A DNA stretch of 64,000 nucleotides from Planctomycetota bacterium (GCA_029781135.1 JAKOXH010000038.1:20377-84376); one strand, 5' to 3'; positions 52,868 through 61,820 are shown, numbered from the stretch's first letter. The notes: generated by a model not told the origin, from the letters alone. Translations and numbers: made by a program.

Positions 52868-55330
52868 CTATGGATACAACTCTACCCCTTTCTTCCGTGC
52901 CTGATAGTCTCTCAGATCGGCTTCAATCGACTTCAATATCGCACTCACGTCCTCGCCGGCCACCGCGCGGCGATATACGTCTTCATTGCCAAGCAAATTC
53001 TTCCACCTCGCGTGCTCCCATTTGTCGCCGTGAAGTTTCACCAGAGAATGGGCAATCGTGAGCCCCAAATCAAACGATCGAAATTCTTTCCAGTTCGTAA
53101 TCACAAAATGCACGCCGCGGCATTCTTCCTTGGCGAATTTGCTCGCCGTGGGAGTGAACCGCAGCGGCACGACGCGAACTCCCGGTAAATTTGCCGCATT
53201 CAGCTCGGCAGCCAGCTTTTCCTCATCGATCCACGGCGCCCCCAGCACTTCGAACGGGCTCTCGGAGCCGCGTCCGACAGAAACGTTCGTATACTCCAAC
53301 ATGCCGATGCCCGGATAGAGCAGGGCGGCTTCGAGCGAACGCATGTTGGGTGACGGGTTCAGCCAAAAGAGCCCTGTATCGAACAGCGCCATTTCCCGTC
53401 GCCAACCTTGCATCTTTACCACCGTGAGCGCGTCCTCGATCCGCCGCGCTTTGGCGAACATCGTTGCCATCTCGCCCAGCGTTAGGCCGTGGCGAATCGG
53501 CAACCGCTGCAGACCAACAAACGACTCGCGGCCTTGGTCCAGTAGTGGCCCTTCCACTGTGACGCCGTCGATCGGGTTCGGCCGATCCAACACAACAAAC
53601 TTCTTGCCCGCCTTCGCCGCCGCCTCCAACGCCAGGCACATCGTCGATGGATACGTGTAGAACCGCGTGCCAATATCCTGGATATCGAACACCAACACAT
53701 CGACCTTCGCCAGTCGCTCCTGCGAAGGTTGGCGGCTTTCACCATAAAGACTGTAGACCGGCACGCCTGTTTGCTCGTCGATCGTATCGGCGATCTTCGA
53801 CTGATCGAGCGCACCGCGAATGCCATGCTCGGGGCTAAAGAGCGCCACCAGCTTCACGTTCTTGGCCTGATGCAACCGCTCGATCGTGGTCACATGTTGC
53901 GAGTCGATGCCGGTCTGATTCGTAATCAACCCAACCCGCTTTCCTTCCAAGAGCTTGAAGCCATCCTCAACAAGAACATCAATGCCGAGTTTTACCGGTA
54001 ATTCAGAATTCCCCCTCCCTTTTTGGGAGGGGCCAGGGGAGGGTTCACCTGCCTTATTAATTTCTCTACGCAAACTCGGCGCGGCTGCTTCAGCGGCCGC
54101 TGGCTTGGCAATCTCCGTGTGATGCCGTGGCGCACGCCGCGTCGCCGCACACGCCATTGTCCCGATTCGACCGGCCAGTTCATTGACCTCGCCTTCGCCG
54201 TCAGGATGTAGCCGATTGCCCAGGAAGATCACATACAAATTCAACTCGGGGTCGATCCACATCGCGGTGCCCGTAAACCCGCCATGGCCGAACGCCGAAT
54301 CGCTCATGAACTCACCGCGATTGCGTGAGTAAACGCTCTGTTTATCCCACCCCAACCCGCGACGATTGCCATTCACCTCGCGCGGTCGCGTCATTTCGGC
54401 GAATGTTGCTGGGCTCATAATCCGCACGTTTCCATATCGCCCCTTATTGAGCGTCATGGTCGCGAAGATGGCCATGTCCTCGGCCGTACTGAACAAGCCC
54501 GCATGCCCCGCGACGCCGCCCAGCTTCGCGGCCCGCGGATCGTGAACCTCACCTTGGAGCCATTTGCCGTCGCGTTTTTCGGTCGTCTCGGCACGCTTCT
54601 TCAGTTCATCCGCGGGCAGGTAGCCCGTATCCTTCATGCCGAGCTTCTCGTAAATCTCACGCCGCACGAACACATTTTCCGGGACGCCCGCCACCTTCTC
54701 GACGATCTTGCCAAGCAAGATGTAATTGACGTCCGAGTATTTGAACTTTTCGCCCGGTTCGCTCTGCAGTTTCAGCTCGCAGATCTTGGGCTCCGCCGAC
54801 TTCCACCCGTCCGCGTAATCGGTCACCGGGTTGTCGGGCAGCAGCCCCGACGAATGCACGAGCAGTTGCTCAAGCGTCACATCCTGTTTGCCGTTCGCGG
54901 CGAATTTCGGAAAGTACGTCGAGACTTTGTCGCGCAGCCGCAATTGCCCTCGTTCCACCAAAATCATGACGGCCGTCGCCGTCGCAACCGGCTTTGTGAG
55001 CGACGCCATATCGAACAGCGTCTCCGTCGTCATCGGCTCCTCTCGTGGCTCGATTGCCCGGTTGCCGTACGCCTTCTCGAAAACAATGCCGCCACGCCGG
55101 CCGATGAGCACGACGCAACCGCACATCTGGCCGTCCGCAATCGATTTGGCAACGGCCTGATCGATGCGATTTTCCAAGGCCGGGTCCATCTTCCCGGCCT
55201 TCCACGAGATTTTGCTCGGCCGAGATGGCTCCTTTTCGGCACAAACCGGTTGGGGGATTATCGCAAGTGTTACTACAGCCCACGTCGTCAGAATTTGAAG
55301 GAGATATCGCATCTTAAGAGTTCTCATCAT
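52868..55330 (-). CDS. serine hydrolase (beta-lactamase fold) fused to NamZ-type exo-N-acetylmuramidase (DUF1343/GH171)
   Basis: 820 residues. Signal peptide (LLQILTTWAVVTLAIIPQPVCA). Domain 1 (about 45-400) is a class C/PBP4*-type serine hydrolase: Ser110-x-x-Lys113 in ASLTKP, YSDVNY at 198-203 and FGHGGFTG. Domain 2 (about 433-820) is DUF1343: LGIDVLVEDGF, VGLITNQTGID, ALFSPEHGIRG, DIQDIGTRFYTYPSTM, VLDRPNPIDG, RHGLTLGEMA and NMRSLEAALLYPGIGMLE. B. subtilis NamZ of this family frees MurNAc from glycan non-reducing ends. The linker (about 415-432, SPGPSQKGRGN) is encoded by a palindromic repeat. The start could also be 55312. Confidence 0.9.
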   Translation of the reverse strand: MMRTLKMRYLLQILTTWAVVTLAIIPQPVCAEKEPSRPSKISWKAGKMDPALENRIDQAVAKSIADGQMCGCVVLIGRRGGIVFEKAYGNRAIEPREEPMTTETLFDMASLTKPVATATAVMILVERGQLRLRDKVSTYFPKFAANGKQDVTLEQLLVHSSGLLPDNPVTDYADGWKSAEPKICELKLQSEPGEKFKYSDVNYILLGKIVEKVAGVPENVFVRREIYEKLGMKDTGYLPADELKKRAETTEKRDGKWLQGEVHDPRAAKLGGVAGHAGLFSTAEDMAIFATMTLNKGRYGNVRIMSPATFAEMTRPREVNGNRRGLGWDKQSVYSRNRGEFMSDSAFGHGGFTGTAMWIDPELNLYVIFLGNRLHPDGEGEVNELAGRIGTMACAATRRAPRHHTEIAKPAAAEAAAPSLRREINKAGEPSPGPSQKGRGNSELPVKLGIDVLVEDGFKLLEGKRVGLITNQTGIDSQHVTTIERLHQAKNVKLVALFSPEHGIRGALDQSKIADTIDEQTGVPVYSLYGESRQPSQERLAKVDVLVFDIQDIGTRFYTYPSTMCLALEAAAKAGKKFVVLDRPNPIDGVTVEGPLLDQGRESFVGLQRLPIRHGLTLGEMATMFAKARRIEDALTVVKMQGWRREMALFDTGLFWLNPSPNMRSLEAALLYPGIGMLEYTNVSVGRGSESPFEVLGAPWIDEEKLAAELNAANLPGVRVVPLRFTPTASKFAKEECRGVHFVITNWKEFRSFDLGLTIAHSLVKLHGDKWEHARWKNLLGNEDVYRRAVAGEDVSAILKSIEADLRDYQARKKGVELYP
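54011..54048. repeat. G-rich palindromic element inside the NamZ fusion gene
   Basis: CCCCTCCC-ttttt-GGGAGGGG followed by CCAGGGGAGGGT. Close copy of 15472-15510, here read in frame as the interdomain linker. Confidence 0.88.
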
Positions 55331-55334
55331 CGTA

Positions 55335-55494
55335 GGTCAGACTTCAGTCTGACCTTTAACAAACTTTTCCCGAGCACGAACGAACAATCTATAACTCTCA
55401 CAGTCAGAGTTGAGACGTTTTCGTTTAACCCGGAGCCAGCGGCGACGACGTTGTTCGCAAAATGCTTCTGTCGCCGTTGGCTCCAGGTTAAACG
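55335..55494. repeat. two intergenic palindromes (55335-55356 and 55422-55494)
   Basis: AGGTCAGACT-tc-AGTCTGACCT is a perfect 10-bp hairpin. 55422-55494 is the second copy of the CGTTTAACCC...GGTTAAACG inverted repeat also found at 22275-22341. They occupy most of the 232-bp gap between the symporter and the NamZ fusion gene. Confidence 0.88.
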
Positions 55495-55562
55495 ATTCAG
55501 CCGCGCCCGCGCGCGGTATATAAACGGGTCGCCAGAGAAAATCCTCTGGACCTTCACCTACT

Positions 55563-57053
55563 TCAATTTTGCGAAGCCGGCCTACGCCGAAATAGCGCCC
55601 CCAGGATCAACCCCGTTAGCACAATCGTGCTGCTTCCTACCAACGTATACCAATAACCATTGACGTTCGTCCCAAACGCGACGTAACACGTCACTACTGC
55701 GCCGACGACAAAGGAAGCCAAGACCACACCTTCCGAAGTCTTCGGCGCGATTAGTCCCAAACCATACAGGCCGAGCAGTAGCCCAATTGAAAAGCCCGCA
55801 ATGCTGAGCACAATATCGACAATCGCTCGCTCGACCCCGATCGCGTAGGCCGCCATTGCCACGACGGCATGCGCCACCGCGGAAACAACCGTTAGCCAAC
55901 GCGCCACGCGCAGCGTTTGCCGATCGTCCATCTTCGGCAGCCAACGCTGGAGCCAATCGCCCATGAGCGCGCTCGCCGACGAATTGAACGAGCTGGCTAG
56001 GTTCGACATTGTCGCTGCCAACACCGCGGCCAGGATCAATCCCTTGAACCCAGTGCCCATGTGTCCCACGACAAAGGTCATGAAGACCTCGTCGCCCTTC
56101 GTGGGGGCGAGCGCCGCATCGAAGTTCGCATAGAAACACGCCAAGGCGACGCCAATCAATAGAAACAGGGCAAACTGCGCGAACACCACGAATCCGCTGA
56201 GTGCGAGCGCCCAGCTTGCCGCTGCCCGGTCCTTGGCACACAAGTACCGCTGGACAATCATCTGGTCAACACCGTGGGTCGCCAGGGACAAGAACGCGCC
56301 GCCAAAAATCCCGGACCAAAATGTGTTGCCAGGCTTCGTCAGCGACGCGTCAAAATCAAACAACTGCCAGCGTCCCGTGTCACGCCCAAATTCGATGATC
56401 TGCGACCAGCCCCCTGGCAATAATCGCGCCACGATCCACACTGTGGCGAAGGCCCCGGCCATGTAAACTGCGAATTGAATGCAGTCGTTCCACACGACCG
56501 ACCGCACGCCGCCCGCACAACAATAAACGGCCGTGATGACGGTCATTGCCACGATACAAGTCATGAAATCGAGGCCGATGGCGATATTCAATGCCCATGC
56601 GCTCAACAGCAAGCGCAGCCCATCGGCCAGGTTCCGTGTCACCAAGAACACGAGCGATGCCAACCGGCGCGTGGTTAAACCAAATCGTGTTTCCAGCACC
56701 TGGTAGGCGCTCAACATTTCACCGCGAAAGTACGCCGGCAATAACAACACAACGATCGCGAGCCGCCCGACAATGTAGCCGATCGAAAGCTGCAAAAACG
56801 TGAAGTTGCCCCCCGCCACAAACGACTTTCCCGGCACGCTCAAGAACGTGACCGTGCTCGTTTCGGTCGCCACGATGGAAAGCAGCAGTGACCACGTGGG
56901 CAGTTGATGGCTGCCCAAGAAGAAATCCCGATTATTTTTTTGGCCCCGGCCCAGCCAAATACCCAAAAGAATTGTGATGGCCAGATAGGCCACGACAATC
57001 AACACGTCGATCGTGCCCAGGGCAATCGAATTCGCGGCCAGCAATGAAATCAC
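55563..57053 (-). CDS. sodium:solute symporter (SSS family)
   Basis: 496 residues with about 13 membrane helices. SSS features: GRGQKNNRDFFLGSHQLPTWSLLLSIVATETSTVTFLSVPG, read in segments, with the usual helix-2 SIVATETS; AYQVLETRFG and ATHGVDQMIVQRYLCAKD. The family transports sugars, sialic acid, amino acids and others with sodium. It is divergent from murQ and upstream of the NamZ fusion, which makes MurNAc or GlcNAc a reasonable substrate guess, not shown by sequence. Confidence 0.88.
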   Translation of the reverse strand: MISLLAANSIALGTIDVLIVVAYLAITILLGIWLGRGQKNNRDFFLGSHQLPTWSLLLSIVATETSTVTFLSVPGKSFVAGGNFTFLQLSIGYIVGRLAIVVLLLPAYFRGEMLSAYQVLETRFGLTTRRLASLVFLVTRNLADGLRLLLSAWALNIAIGLDFMTCIVAMTVITAVYCCAGGVRSVVWNDCIQFAVYMAGAFATVWIVARLLPGGWSQIIEFGRDTGRWQLFDFDASLTKPGNTFWSGIFGGAFLSLATHGVDQMIVQRYLCAKDRAAASWALALSGFVVFAQFALFLLIGVALACFYANFDAALAPTKGDEVFMTFVVGHMGTGFKGLILAAVLAATMSNLASSFNSSASALMGDWLQRWLPKMDDRQTLRVARWLTVVSAVAHAVVAMAAYAIGVERAIVDIVLSIAGFSIGLLLGLYGLGLIAPKTSEGVVLASFVVGAVVTCYVAFGTNVNGYWYTLVGSSTIVLTGLILGALFRRRPASQN

Positions 57054-57342
57054 GCGTGCATCGCCCCTGGGGCCGTTAACGATTCACCGGCAAGTCGTTT
57101 CGTCGCACCAGCTAACTGGTCCTCCGCAGTCGCTCGTCGGGGCCGGTTCTCTGGTGGGGAATGGCCGGCAATTACTTCCATTCCTTACGATAGGCAATGC
57201 TACGAACGCCAACAGTCTGGCCAGCGCACTTTTGTATCCATTTTGCGCAACGCATCTATTGTGGCTATTTCGGTTGAAATAAAATACAAGGGTTGCATTG
57301 GAACAGAGAGTATCGCGTTTCATCAGCAGGCGGCGGCCGTTC
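57054..57342. promoter_or_regulatory. divergent promoter region between the SSS symporter and murQ
   Basis: 289 bp holding a TTTGCGCAAC motif (57242-57251), an ACCAG-ctaa-CTGGT hairpin around 57107 and an AT-rich stretch just before murQ (57275-57290). The TTGCGCA core recurs upstream of the AnmK/regulator pair. Exact promoter elements are not assigned. Confidence 0.4.
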
Positions 57343-58263
57343 ATGCTCGAACATCTCACGACAGAGGCGCGCAATCCCGCATCGGAAGATCTAGACGGTC
57401 TCTCCGCGCGCCAAATCGTTAGTCTTATTAATTCGGAAGATGCAAAAGTTGCGGCGGCGGTTGCCGAGCAGGCTGATGCCATCGCCCAATCAATCGACGT
57501 TATTGCCGAGCGGCTTGGCAGCGGTGGTCGGCTCATCTATCTCGGTGCCGGCACCTCGGGCCGCCTCGGCGTGCTCGATGCCGTGGAGTGCCCGCCGACG
57601 TTTAACTCCAATCCAGCTCAGGTTGTAGGCTTGATTGCCGGTGGTTACAAAGCTTTGACGTGCTCTGTCGAAGGCGCGGAGGATCGGCCCGACTTCGCCT
57701 TCGAAGACCTAAAAAACATCCAACTCACCAAGGCCGATGTGCTCGTCGGCATCGCGACCAGCGGCCGCACGCCTTACGTCCTTGGCGGGCTCGATTTTGC
57801 CCGCGAATGTGGGGCTTTCACCATCGGAGTTAGCTGCAATCGCGATTCGCAACTTGCCGCCCACTGCGAGATCAGCATTGCTGTGGTTGTTGGTCCCGAA
57901 GTCGTCAGCGGTTCGACGCGCATGAAAGCTGGCACGGCAACCAAGATGGTTTTGAACATGTTGACCACGGGGGCCATGATTCGCCTGGGCAAGACCTACG
58001 GCAATCTGATGGTCGACCTGCGGGCGTCGAACACCAAGCTGAATGATCGCGCCCGCCGCATTGTGCGAGCGGTTACGAACTTATCCCCGACCGAAACGGA
58101 ACGTCTGCTGCAAAGCTGTGATGGTGAGGTGAAGACGGCCATCGTGAGCCATGACCGTGGCGTCTCTGCCGATGAAGCCCGTGAGCTTCTCCACGCCGCA
58201 CATGGTCATCTGCGTCAAGCCTTGGAGCGCCACCAGACGCAAAACGGACGTGTTCTTCGCTAG
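57343..58263 (+). CDS. murQ: N-acetylmuramic acid 6-phosphate etherase
   Basis: About 306 residues, the usual MurQ length (about 300). N-terminus [12 protein letters not shown] matches the family, which decides for the ATG at 57343 over the TTG at 57298. SIS domain with [23 protein letters not shown], where Glu82 is the catalytic residue, [11 protein letters not shown], and [18 protein letters not shown]. It splits the lactyl ether of MurNAc-6-phosphate to give GlcNAc-6-phosphate and D-lactate. Six bases upstream of the kinase gene. Confidence 0.96.
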   Translation: MLEHLTTEARNPASEDLDGLSARQIVSLINSEDAKVAAAVAEQADAIAQSIDVIAERLGSGGRLIYLGAGTSGRLGVLDAVECPPTFNSNPAQVVGLIAGGYKALTCSVEGAEDRPDFAFEDLKNIQLTKADVLVGIATSGRTPYVLGGLDFARECGAFTIGVSCNRDSQLAAHCEISIAVVVGPEVVSGSTRMKAGTATKMVLNMLTTGAMIRLGKTYGNLMVDLRASNTKLNDRARRIVRAVTNLSPTETERLLQSCDGEVKTAIVSHDRGVSADEARELLHAAHGHLRQALERHQTQNGRVLR

Positions 58264-58269
58264 ATTCTC

Positions 58270-59277
58270 ATGCCGTCTGCCAGCCAATCCACGGAAACGC
58301 ACCTGGGGTTTTCCCGGGGTAATCTAGTACTCGTCGTCGATACCGGTGGCACCAAGACCGCTGCCTGGCTGGTAGAAGTCATCGGCGATAATGAGCATCG
58401 GCTGCTGGGGCAGGCGCGCACGTCGGCCGGTAATCCGTTGAGTGTTGGTTTCGAGAAAGCCGCCCAGGCAATTCACGAAGCGTGTGCGGCTGTTCGGCAT
58501 CTGGCCATTAGCAGTGACCGGCAAATTGGTCACGCGGTGTTTTCAATCGCCGGCGCCGCAAATCGTCAAATGGCGCAACGATTTACCGAGTGGGCCAATT
58601 CCGCACGATTTGCCCATCGCGTGGCGATTGTCTCCGATGTGCTGCCTATCCTCGCGGCAGGTTCTCCCGATTGCTGTGGCGTGGCGCTCATTGCCGGCAC
58701 CGGCTCGTCTGCCTTTGGCCGATCCGCCGATGGCCAAACGAAACGTTGCGGTGGCTGGGGCTACTTACTCGGCGATGAGGGTAGCGGCTACGCGATTGGC
58801 CGCGCGGCTCTCCAACACTCATTGAACGTTCTTGAATCCGGTTCGCCCGCTCACGGTTTGGCGGAATCCATGCTGAGTGCCTTAGGCGCATCGACCGTGA
58901 CGGAACTTACGCGAACCATCTACGGTAGTGCCGATCCGCGCCACACCATCGCGGCCTTCGCGCCAATCGTAGCGGGCGCTGCCGATCGCGGTGACCCGGT
59001 GGCGTGCCAGATATTTGCCGAGGCCGCCGCGGCGCTAGCTGGGTTGGCCGCCCGCACGGCACAAACCGTTAATTTAGCGGATACGAACTTCTCCCTAGCG
59101 ATATCCGGAGGCGTGCTCATCAATTCACCGAGGTTGCGGCAATTGCTGCAGGCTGAACTCACTGAGTGCGGACTATCGTGTGCCGTGAACATCGTCAACG
59201 AGCCGCTTGCTGGCTGCCTTCGTTTAGCTCATCCTAGATTTGCCGGCACACTTGTTGAGTGGCATTCGCCGCAATAG
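58270..59277 (+). CDS. BadF/BadG-type N-acetyl-amino-sugar kinase (MurK/NagK-like)
   Basis: 335 residues of the ASKHA fold: VLVVDTGGTKTAAWLV (phosphate 1), SDVLPILAAG, GVALIAGTGSSAFG and KRCGGWGYLLGDEGSGYAIGR. This family includes eukaryotic GlcNAc kinase and the clostridial MurNAc/GlcNAc kinase MurK. Six bases after murQ, so it probably supplies MurNAc-6-phosphate to it. Stops nine bases before the convergent anmK stop. GlcNAc versus MurNAc preference cannot be read from sequence. Confidence 0.88.
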   Translation: MPSASQSTETHLGFSRGNLVLVVDTGGTKTAAWLVEVIGDNEHRLLGQARTSAGNPLSVGFEKAAQAIHEACAAVRHLAISSDRQIGHAVFSIAGAANRQMAQRFTEWANSARFAHRVAIVSDVLPILAAGSPDCCGVALIAGTGSSAFGRSADGQTKRCGGWGYLLGDEGSGYAIGRAALQHSLNVLESGSPAHGLAESMLSALGASTVTELTRTIYGSADPRHTIAAFAPIVAGAADRGDPVACQIFAEAAAALAGLAARTAQTVNLADTNFSLAISGGVLINSPRLRQLLQAELTECGLSCAVNIVNEPLAGCLRLAHPRFAGTLVEWHSPQ

Positions 59278-59285
59278 GCGCCGAT

Positions 59286-60374
59286 TTATGCCGATGGCAT
59301 CGCCATCGCTCCGCCACATACGGCCTGGCTGCACCCCGTTGTTTCTGGAATCGTGAGCGGCAGCCCCTTCGTGTGCCGGACGGCCAGCCACGCGAAGCAC
59401 TCCGCTTCCAGTGTGTCGGGGTTGAGGCCCATTTTGCGAATGTTTTGCACGTTGCTAAAGCTCTCCGACAGCATTCGCATGATCACCGGATGATGGACGC
59501 CGCCACCCGTCACCCACATCGACGCCGGCGCCTTCGGCATTTGTTTCACCGCCTTCACGACCGCCCGAACCGTCACCGCACATAACGTGGCGGCTCCGTC
59601 TTCAACACTCATGCCCGAGACATCGACATGGTCGAAGTCGTAACGATCGGCCGACCGCGGCAACGGCTTGTTGAAGAACGGCGTTGCGAGTGCCGCCGCC
59701 ACGACCCCTTCGTTTACCTTGCCTTGTTCGGCGATGCGGCCATCCTCATCGTGCGGCTGACCGGCCATTTCTTGAATCCACTCGTCAAGCAATCCGCAAC
59801 CAGGACCCGTATCACCGGCGATAATCTCGTCCTTTTCGCCAAGCCACGTGATATTGGCCACGCCGCCCAGGTTCAGAATGACGGTTGGTTTCGGTTCGTT
59901 GGCAAACAACGCGCGATGGAACATGCCGACGAGCGGCGCACCTTGGCCGCCAAGTGCCACGTCGTGACGACGGAAATCGCTGACGACCCGCAGCCCCGTT
60001 CTTTCCGCCAACAACCAGGGGTTGCTGATTTGCCAGCAGATCCCTTCGCCGGGCACATGACGCACGGTGTGCCCGTGAAACCCGATCAGGTCCGTTCCTT
60101 CCGATTCGCGCGGCAAAGTGCGCAGCAGTTCGGCCACGGCATCGGCATGATGCAGCGTGATGTCCCGTTCCACCCGGGCGAGTTCCAACAGCGGCACGTC
60201 GTGCTGCGATGCTTCTAGCACGCGGGCCCGCAAATCGCGATCGTACGGCAGAGTTAAGCCACCGAAGAACTCAATCGCATCTTCGCCGTCGGTGGCGATA
60301 AGCGCGACATCGGCACCGTCGCCGGATGTCCCACTCATCAATCCAATCACTTTTTGCAGCTGTTTTTTGGGCAC
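59286..60374 (-). CDS. anmK: anhydro-N-acetylmuramic acid kinase
   Basis: About 362 residues from the proposed GTG at 60374; the frame stays open to 60515. ASKHA kinase with KVIGLMSGTSGDGADVALI at the start, FHGHTVRHVPG, RRHDVALGGQGAPLVG, ILNLGGVANITWLG and DTGPGCGLLDEW. AnmK hydrolyses and phosphorylates 1,6-anhydroMurNAc to MurNAc-6-phosphate, feeding MurQ. AnmK proteins are usually about 370 residues, which supports the shorter start. Convergent with the kinase gene and divergent from the regulator. Confidence 0.92.
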   Translation of the reverse strand: MPKKQLQKVIGLMSGTSGDGADVALIATDGEDAIEFFGGLTLPYDRDLRARVLEASQHDVPLLELARVERDITLHHADAVAELLRTLPRESEGTDLIGFHGHTVRHVPGEGICWQISNPWLLAERTGLRVVSDFRRHDVALGGQGAPLVGMFHRALFANEPKPTVILNLGGVANITWLGEKDEIIAGDTGPGCGLLDEWIQEMAGQPHDEDGRIAEQGKVNEGVVAAALATPFFNKPLPRSADRYDFDHVDVSGMSVEDGAATLCAVTVRAVVKAVKQMPKAPASMWVTGGGVHHPVIMRMLSESFSNVQNIRKMGLNPDTLEAECFAWLAVRHTKGLPLTIPETTGCSQAVCGGAMAMPSA

Positions 60375-60634
60375 AAATTGCTCGATGCTCGGGGCGAATT
60401 TCGGCGACGACTGGAGGCCAGTCTCACTCCATTCTCGACCAGCGCGGGACGAGAAACAATTACTAAAGTCGCTGGCCCTTCGCCTCAATATACCGAGAAA
60501 AAATCTAGTGTGCATGTCTCTTTTTTGCGCACACCGACATAATTTGATGTTAAAATGGGGTTAGACGAGGAACGCCTTATAAACTCGGAGTTTGTCTTTC
60601 ACCTCTGAGCAAGATAGCAGAACGCCGACCTGCG
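60375..60634. promoter_or_regulatory. divergent region between anmK and the XylR-like regulator
   Basis: Contains TTTGCGCACA at 60524-60533 and an AT-rich stretch (60540-60556, TTTGATGTTAAAAT) about 85 bases before the regulator start, a candidate promoter. The site resembles the one before murQ. Confidence 0.4.
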
Positions 60635-61819
60635 ATGTCAAATCCCACGGATAATAATGGTCAATTCCGCGTGCAACATATCGCGGTGTTGATTGAAACG
60701 GAATCGAGTTGGGGTGGCCGCGTGATTCGTGGCATTGCGCATTTCGCGGAAAAACATACCAATTGGCATTTGCTGATCGACCCGCGCGATCACGAGCAAC
60801 GTTCTGCGATTCCCGAGGGCTGGCGCGGTGATGGCATCATCGCCCGCATCACGAATCGCACGCAGTGGGAGCAAATTCGCGATAAACGCTTGCCGGTCGT
60901 CAATGTCGATGATCTGTTTGCCGGCCTGCCGGGCGTCGGCACCGTCATCACCGATGAAACCGAGCGCGCCCGGCTGGCGCTCGAACATCTGGTGGCCCGC
61001 GGCTTCCGCAAGTTCGCCTACTTCGCTCCGCCGAGTAATCGCTATTCCAAGAATCGTGGCGATGCGTTTATCCGCGCCGTCGGGGCGCTCGGTTACGAAT
61101 GTCACGAATACCTGCCTGGCTACCGCATGGGTCGCAAGATCGGCTGGGAAGAGCAACAGCGCAGGGTGAACCGTTGGTTGGCGGCGTTGCCGCGACCGAT
61201 TGCGATCTTGGCCGTCGATGCGCATCACGCCCGGCAACTTGCGGAAATCTGCCACTTCGGCAATGTCCGCATCCCCGATGACATTGCGATCCTTGCCGGC
61301 GATACCGACGAGTTGTTATGCGAGGTTTCAACCCCGCCTCTGTCGAGCGTCTCGGTTGCCTGCGAGCGGCTCGGCCACGAAGCGGCAGCGATGCTCGATC
61401 GCATGATGGCTGGTGAGAAATCATCTATCGAACCGATCCTTATTCCGCCGCATGGCGTGATCAGTCGGCAATCGACCGATGTACTCGCGATCGACGACCC
61501 GGCCGTGGTGCGGGCCCTGCGCTACATTCGCACGCATGCCCATCATGGAATTGTTGTGGAAGACATTCTGCGTGAAGTGCCCATTTCGCGGCGGAGCTTG
61601 GAGATTCAGTTCCGCTCTTACTTGGGGCGTTCGCCGGCGGAGGAAATTCGCCGAGTCCGACTGGAACGCGGCAAACAACTGCTTGGCCGGCGAGAGCTTT
61701 CGATTACCGAGATCGCGCTGGCTTGTGGATTCTCGAACGCCACGCGCTTTGGCGTGGCCTTCCGCAAGTCGTTCGGCACCACGCCGCGCGCGTACCGCAA
61801 AACGCTGATTGCCGATTAA
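60635..61819 (+). CDS. XylR-type AraC family transcriptional regulator
   Basis: 394 residues. Residues about 15-275 are a LacI-type periplasmic-binding-protein-like sensor (HIAVLIETESSWGGRVIRGIAHFAE, RGFRKFAYFAPPSNRYSKNRGDAF). Residues about 290-392 are an AraC DNA-binding domain with two helix-turn-helix motifs (GIVVEDILREVPISRRSLEI and LSITEIALACGFSNATRFGV). Such proteins sense a sugar and usually activate adjacent genes. Divergent from anmK, so an amino-sugar effector from murein is likely but unproven. Confidence 0.92.
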   Translation: MSNPTDNNGQFRVQHIAVLIETESSWGGRVIRGIAHFAEKHTNWHLLIDPRDHEQRSAIPEGWRGDGIIARITNRTQWEQIRDKRLPVVNVDDLFAGLPGVGTVITDETERARLALEHLVARGFRKFAYFAPPSNRYSKNRGDAFIRAVGALGYECHEYLPGYRMGRKIGWEEQQRRVNRWLAALPRPIAILAVDAHHARQLAEICHFGNVRIPDDIAILAGDTDELLCEVSTPPLSSVSVACERLGHEAAAMLDRMMAGEKSSIEPILIPPHGVISRQSTDVLAIDDPAVVRALRYIRTHAHHGIVVEDILREVPISRRSLEIQFRSYLGRSPAEEIRRVRLERGKQLLGRRELSITEIALACGFSNATRFGVAFRKSFGTTPRAYRKTLIAD

Positions 61820-61820
61820 A

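Noticed and set aside
60375..60515. AnmK start at the ATG at 60515
   Set aside because: It would add 47 residues unlike any AnmK N-terminus and cover the presumed divergent promoter; the GTG at 60374 gives the usual family length.
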